From: Oceanihabitans sp.
GTDB taxonomy: Bacteria > Bacteroidota > Bacteroidia > Flavobacteriales > Flavobacteriaceae
DNA: 8,127 nt
Direction of reading: 5' to 3'
NCBI GenBank assembly: GCA_018067265.1
Contig: JAGPUY010000114.1
Location: forward strand, 1-8,127
The translations under genes and the position numbers were made by a program. Below are positions 5,655 through 8,127 of the stretch, piece by piece (the stretch's first letter is position 1; every line of letters begins with the position of its first letter). The notes below the pieces were generated by a model. That model saw nothing but the letters and a program-made list of their open reading frames with translations. It was not told where the DNA came from and ran no database searches.

Positions 5655-7649
5655 ATGAATACAAAAGAATACATCCAAAACTTACGTACCGAACTTCGTG
5701 AGCACAACTATAATTATTACGTATTAGATAATGCTACCATTAGCGATTACGATTTTGATATTAAGTTAAAAGAATTGCAAGCTTTAGAAGAAAAGCATCC
5801 AGAATTTCAAGATGCAAATTCGCCAACATTACGCGTAGGAGGAACGGTGACTAAAAATTTTAATACCGTTGTGCATGCACATCGAATGTATTCTTTAGAT
5901 AATTCGTATTCCTTAGAAGATTTACAAGATTGGGAAACTAGAATTAAAAAGATGGTGGATGGCGAAATTCAATACACTTGCGAGTTAAAATATGATGGTG
6001 CATCTATTAGTTTGACCTATGAAAATGGAAACTTGTTGCGCGCAGTAACTCGTGGAGATGGAATGCAAGGTGATGAAGTAACCGCAAATATTAAAACGAT
6101 TAAATCGGTGCCCCTACAATTAAAAGGAAATTATCCACCAATATTTGATATACGCGGCGAAATTGTTTTGCCCTTTGAAGGGTTTAACAAAATGAACGAA
6201 GAACGTATCGATATTGGGGAAGAACCGTATAGAAATCCGAGAAATACAGCTTCAGGAAGTTTAAAGCTTCAAGATAGTGCAGAAGTAGCAAAGCGACCAT
6301 TAGAATGTTTGTTGTATAATATTACAGGAGATAATTTAGGGATTGCTACGCAAATGGAAAGTCTGGAGAAAGCGAGACAGATGGGATTTAAAGTTCCGGA
6401 AGCAGCAAAACTTGCAAACTCTATTGAAGAGGTATTAGAGTTTGTAAATTATTGGGATAAAGAAAGACATCATCTGCCATACGAAACAGATGGCGTAGTC
6501 GTTAAGGTGAATGATTTACAACAACAAGAAGAATTGGGTTATACAGCCAAAGCACCGCGTTGGGCAATGGCTTACAAGTTTAAAGCAGAGCAAGTTTCTA
6601 CGCGATTAAATAGTATTTCATATCAAGTAGGAAGAACAGGAGCGATAACGCCAGTTGCTAATTTAGAGCCTGTAGAATTAGCAGGAACCACAGTAAAAAG
6701 AGCTTCTTTACATAATAGTGATCAAATTGAAAAGCTAGATATTAGAGTGGATGATGCAGTTTTTGTAGAAAAAGGAGGAGAGATCATTCCTAAGATCATT
6801 GCTGTAGATTTTACCAAACGTCCCGCAAATTCACAACCAACTATATATATAGAACATTGTCCCGAATGCAATACACTTTTAGAAAGAGATGAAGGCGAGG
6901 CAAAACATTTTTGTCCCAATTATTATGGGTGTACTCCACAAATTGTTGGAAGAATTCAGCATTATATTTCTAGAAAAGCAATGGATATTGAAGGTCTTGG
7001 CGGCGAGACCGTTGCACTTTTAGTACAAGCAGGATTGATTACCAATTATTCTGATTTATATACGTTAACTAAAGAAGAGTTGATGCCTTTAGAGCGAATG
7101 GCAGAAAAAAGTGCGGAAAACTTAATAAATGGCGTAGAGGCTTCTAAGCAAATTCCTTTTGAACGCGTGTTATTTGCTTTAGGAATTCGATATGTTGGAG
7201 AAACGGTAGCTAAAAAACTGGCTAAACATTATAAAAGTATAGATGCCATAGAAAAAGCAACGCAAGAGGAATTAGTAAATGTAGATGAAATAGGAGTTAA
7301 AATAGCGGAAAGTGTGGTGGCGTTTTTTGCTTCGGAAGCAAATAGAAATACGATTGAAAAGCTAAGAGATTTTGGTGTGCAATTGGAGGTTTCGGCAGAA
7401 AAATTGGCAAGTCAAACAAACCTATTGGAAAACAAAATATTTGTAGTTTCTGGTGTTTTTGAAGTGGTTTCTAGAACCGAACTCAAAAAGTTAATAGAAG
7501 ATAATGGCGGTAAAGTTTCGTCTTCTATATCTGCTAAAACGAGTTATATCGTGGCTGGAGACAAAATGGGGCCGAGTAAAAAAGAAAAAGCAGAAAAATT
7601 GGGAGTGCCATTAATATCTGAGCAGGAATTCTTACAAATGTTGGACTAA
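5655..7649 (+). CDS. ligA: LigA, NAD-dependent DNA ligase
   Basis: Essential replicative and repair ligase that seals nicks in duplex DNA using NAD+. At 664 residues it is full length for the family. Domain Ia (about 1-70) includes the NAD-contacting YYVLDNATISDYDFD (21-35). The adenylation domain has the catalytic lysine in ELKYDGASI (Lys112), then RGDGMQGDEVTANI, IRGEI (166-170) and TDGVVVKV (278-285). The OB domain spans about 315-395 (YQVGRTGAITPVA). The four-cysteine zinc site is Cys402, Cys405, Cys420 and Cys426. Helix-hairpin-helix repeats occupy about 440-575 (IEGLGGETVA, LGIRYVGETVA, VDEIGVKIAESV), and the C-terminal BRCT domain is about 590-664. Every hallmark residue I looked for is present. 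It lies 98 bp after prmC on the same strand, and the ATG at 5655 has no strong Shine-Dalgarno sequence. Confidence 0.98.
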   Translation: MNTKEYIQNLRTELREHNYNYYVLDNATISDYDFDIKLKELQALEEKHPEFQDANSPTLRVGGTVTKNFNTVVHAHRMYSLDNSYSLEDLQDWETRIKKMVDGEIQYTCELKYDGASISLTYENGNLLRAVTRGDGMQGDEVTANIKTIKSVPLQLKGNYPPIFDIRGEIVLPFEGFNKMNEERIDIGEEPYRNPRNTASGSLKLQDSAEVAKRPLECLLYNITGDNLGIATQMESLEKARQMGFKVPEAAKLANSIEEVLEFVNYWDKERHHLPYETDGVVVKVNDLQQQEELGYTAKAPRWAMAYKFKAEQVSTRLNSISYQVGRTGAITPVANLEPVELAGTTVKRASLHNSDQIEKLDIRVDDAVFVEKGGEIIPKIIAVDFTKRPANSQPTIYIEHCPECNTLLERDEGEAKHFCPNYYGCTPQIVGRIQHYISRKAMDIEGLGGETVALLVQAGLITNYSDLYTLTKEELMPLERMAEKSAENLINGVEASKQIPFERVLFALGIRYVGETVAKKLAKHYKSIDAIEKATQEELVNVDEIGVKIAESVVAFFASEANRNTIEKLRDFGVQLEVSAEKLASQTNLLENKIFVVSGVFEVVSRTELKKLIEDNGGKVSSSISAKTSYIVAGDKMGPSKKEKAEKLGVPLISEQEFLQMLD

Positions 7650-7716
7650 TTTGGGTGCTTTTTTGCGAATAAACCGATAAACGTTATTTGTTTTACGTTA
7701 AATTACATTTTTTATT

Positions 7717-7724
7717 TATATTTG
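7717..7724 (+). promoter_or_regulatory. Candidate -7 box for the right-edge membrane protein gene
   Basis: TATATTTG matches the Bacteroidetes -7 consensus TAnnTTTG and lies 41 nt before the ATG at 7766. The nearest upstream TTG (7688-7690) is 26 nt away, slightly beyond the usual spacing, so the -33 element is weak or missing. The rest of 7650-7765 is AT-rich with no gene. Confidence 0.4.
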
Positions 7725-7765
7725 AAGGCTGATAACTTCACTTTTTAGGGTGCTTAAATTATTTT

Positions 7766-8127
7766 ATGTTAGCTGATTATTTTGGTTTCACCTTTTTAAG
7801 TCTACTAGACAGTTCTATCTTTTCTATTTTAGAATTACTAGTTGTCCCTGTAATTACTGTCATTTATTTTGTGTCAAGAAAAAAAAAGGCTTTGTTTTTT
7901 CTATTATTTTTGGTGAGTTATTCTTCTGCAGATATATTACATATAATAGATGATGATAATTTATCGGAAACACTATATTTTGTATGTAATATACTTTACG
8001 TTGTTTCCTTTCTATTTTTGTTATTCGAAATTTTGAAGACTATAGATATTAGGGGTATTGTAAGGAAATTTCTAATTCAAACGATTGTCTTATTTGCTCT
8101 TGTTATTTATCTGTTCATTGTTTTATA
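7766..8127 (+). CDS. Unidentified multi-pass membrane protein (5' part, runs off the window)
   Basis: An open frame begins with ATG at 7766 and stays open for 120 codons to the window edge, so the gene is truncated by the window and not by mutation. An in-frame TAA at 7733-7735 and the lack of other starts fix the N-terminus. The protein is strongly hydrophobic, with four likely membrane segments near residues 15-36, 41-60, 68-91 and 100-120. There is a basic SRKKK loop after the first (37-41) and an acidic IDDDN loop (61-65) after the second. No signal peptide or catalytic motif is visible. It loosely recalls small flavobacterial multi-TM proteins of unknown function; I do not recognise a family. 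A run of nine A bases encodes the basic loop. Confidence 0.8.
   Translation, partial: MLADYFGFTFLSLLDSSIFSILELLVVPVITVIYFVSRKKKALFFLLFLVSYSSADILHIIDDDNLSETLYFVCNILYVVSFLFLLFEILKTIDIRGIVRKFLIQTIVLFALVIYLFIVL

Noticed and set aside
5364..5678. Open frame of 104 codons on the minus strand spanning the prmC end and ligA start
   Set aside because: It is antisense to prmC, crosses the palindromic spacer and overlaps the ligA start; no recognisable protein.
6722..6919. Open frame of 65 codons on the minus strand
   Set aside because: Antisense to the OB and zinc region of ligA.
7677..7716. Possible intrinsic terminator after ligA (AACGT..ACGTT followed by T-rich DNA)
   Set aside because: The stem is only about 5-6 bp and AT-rich, the loop is 10 nt, and the T-run is separated from the stem.
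7653..7755. Direct repeat GGGTGCTT at 7653-7660 and 7748-7755
   Set aside because: Eight bases in a low-complexity spacer; chance is sufficient and no duplicated flanks are seen.

Overview
The window is AT-rich and looks like chromosomal DNA from a member of the Bacteroidetes, most likely Flavobacteriaceae. The evidence is the sequence character of the proteins (PrmC, RibD, HAD hydrolase, EamA transporter), weak or absent Shine-Dalgarno sequences, TAnnTTTG-type -7 boxes, and a CATCCTGAAC..TTTCAGGAT-type repeat that I recall as common in this phylum. No BLAST or phylogeny was run. It is an ordinary housekeeping region: I see no phage, plasmid, IS element, CRISPR array, tRNA or rRNA.

Layout. 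At the left edge, the last codons of an unidentified + strand gene overlap (ATGA) a small hotdog-fold acyl-CoA thioesterase (48-440). This converges, across only 10 bp, on a five-gene minus-strand operon read from about 4053 down to 451: a LEA14-like lipoprotein, ribD (riboflavin biosynthesis), a HAD-IA hydrolase, a 10-TM EamA/DMT transporter and a YigZ/IMPACT protein. Junctions are tight: 7 nt, 69 nt, a 4-nt overlap, and 0 nt. A divergent intergenic region (4054-4143) separates this operon from a + strand pair, a GNAT acetyltransferase and prmC (release-factor glutamine methyltransferase), which abut as TAAATG. ligA (NAD-dependent DNA ligase) follows after 98 bp. At the right edge a + strand membrane protein begins at 7766 and runs off the window.

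How the genes may work together. RibD makes 5-amino-6-ribitylamino-uracil 5'-phosphate, which must be dephosphorylated, in known cases by HAD phosphatases, before the lumazine synthase step. A HAD-IA gene directly downstream of ribD, followed by a translationally coupled EamA transporter (a superfamily that includes the riboflavin transporter RibN), suggests a flavin-related operon. That is inference.

Most notable details: (1) ribD has no ATG/GTG/TTG at its true N-terminus, and homology-like coding sequence extends 26 codons upstream of the first ATG to an ATT codon at 3590; (2) prmC carries an in-frame intragenic palindromic repeat encoding CHPELVSGS just before its NPPY motif; (3) a 16-bp inverted repeat in the divergent promoter region overlaps the predicted GNAT start codon and could be an operator or an RNA hairpin; (4) the EamA gene starts with TTG inside the stop of the HAD gene. 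I did not find a clearly new multi-gene system here.
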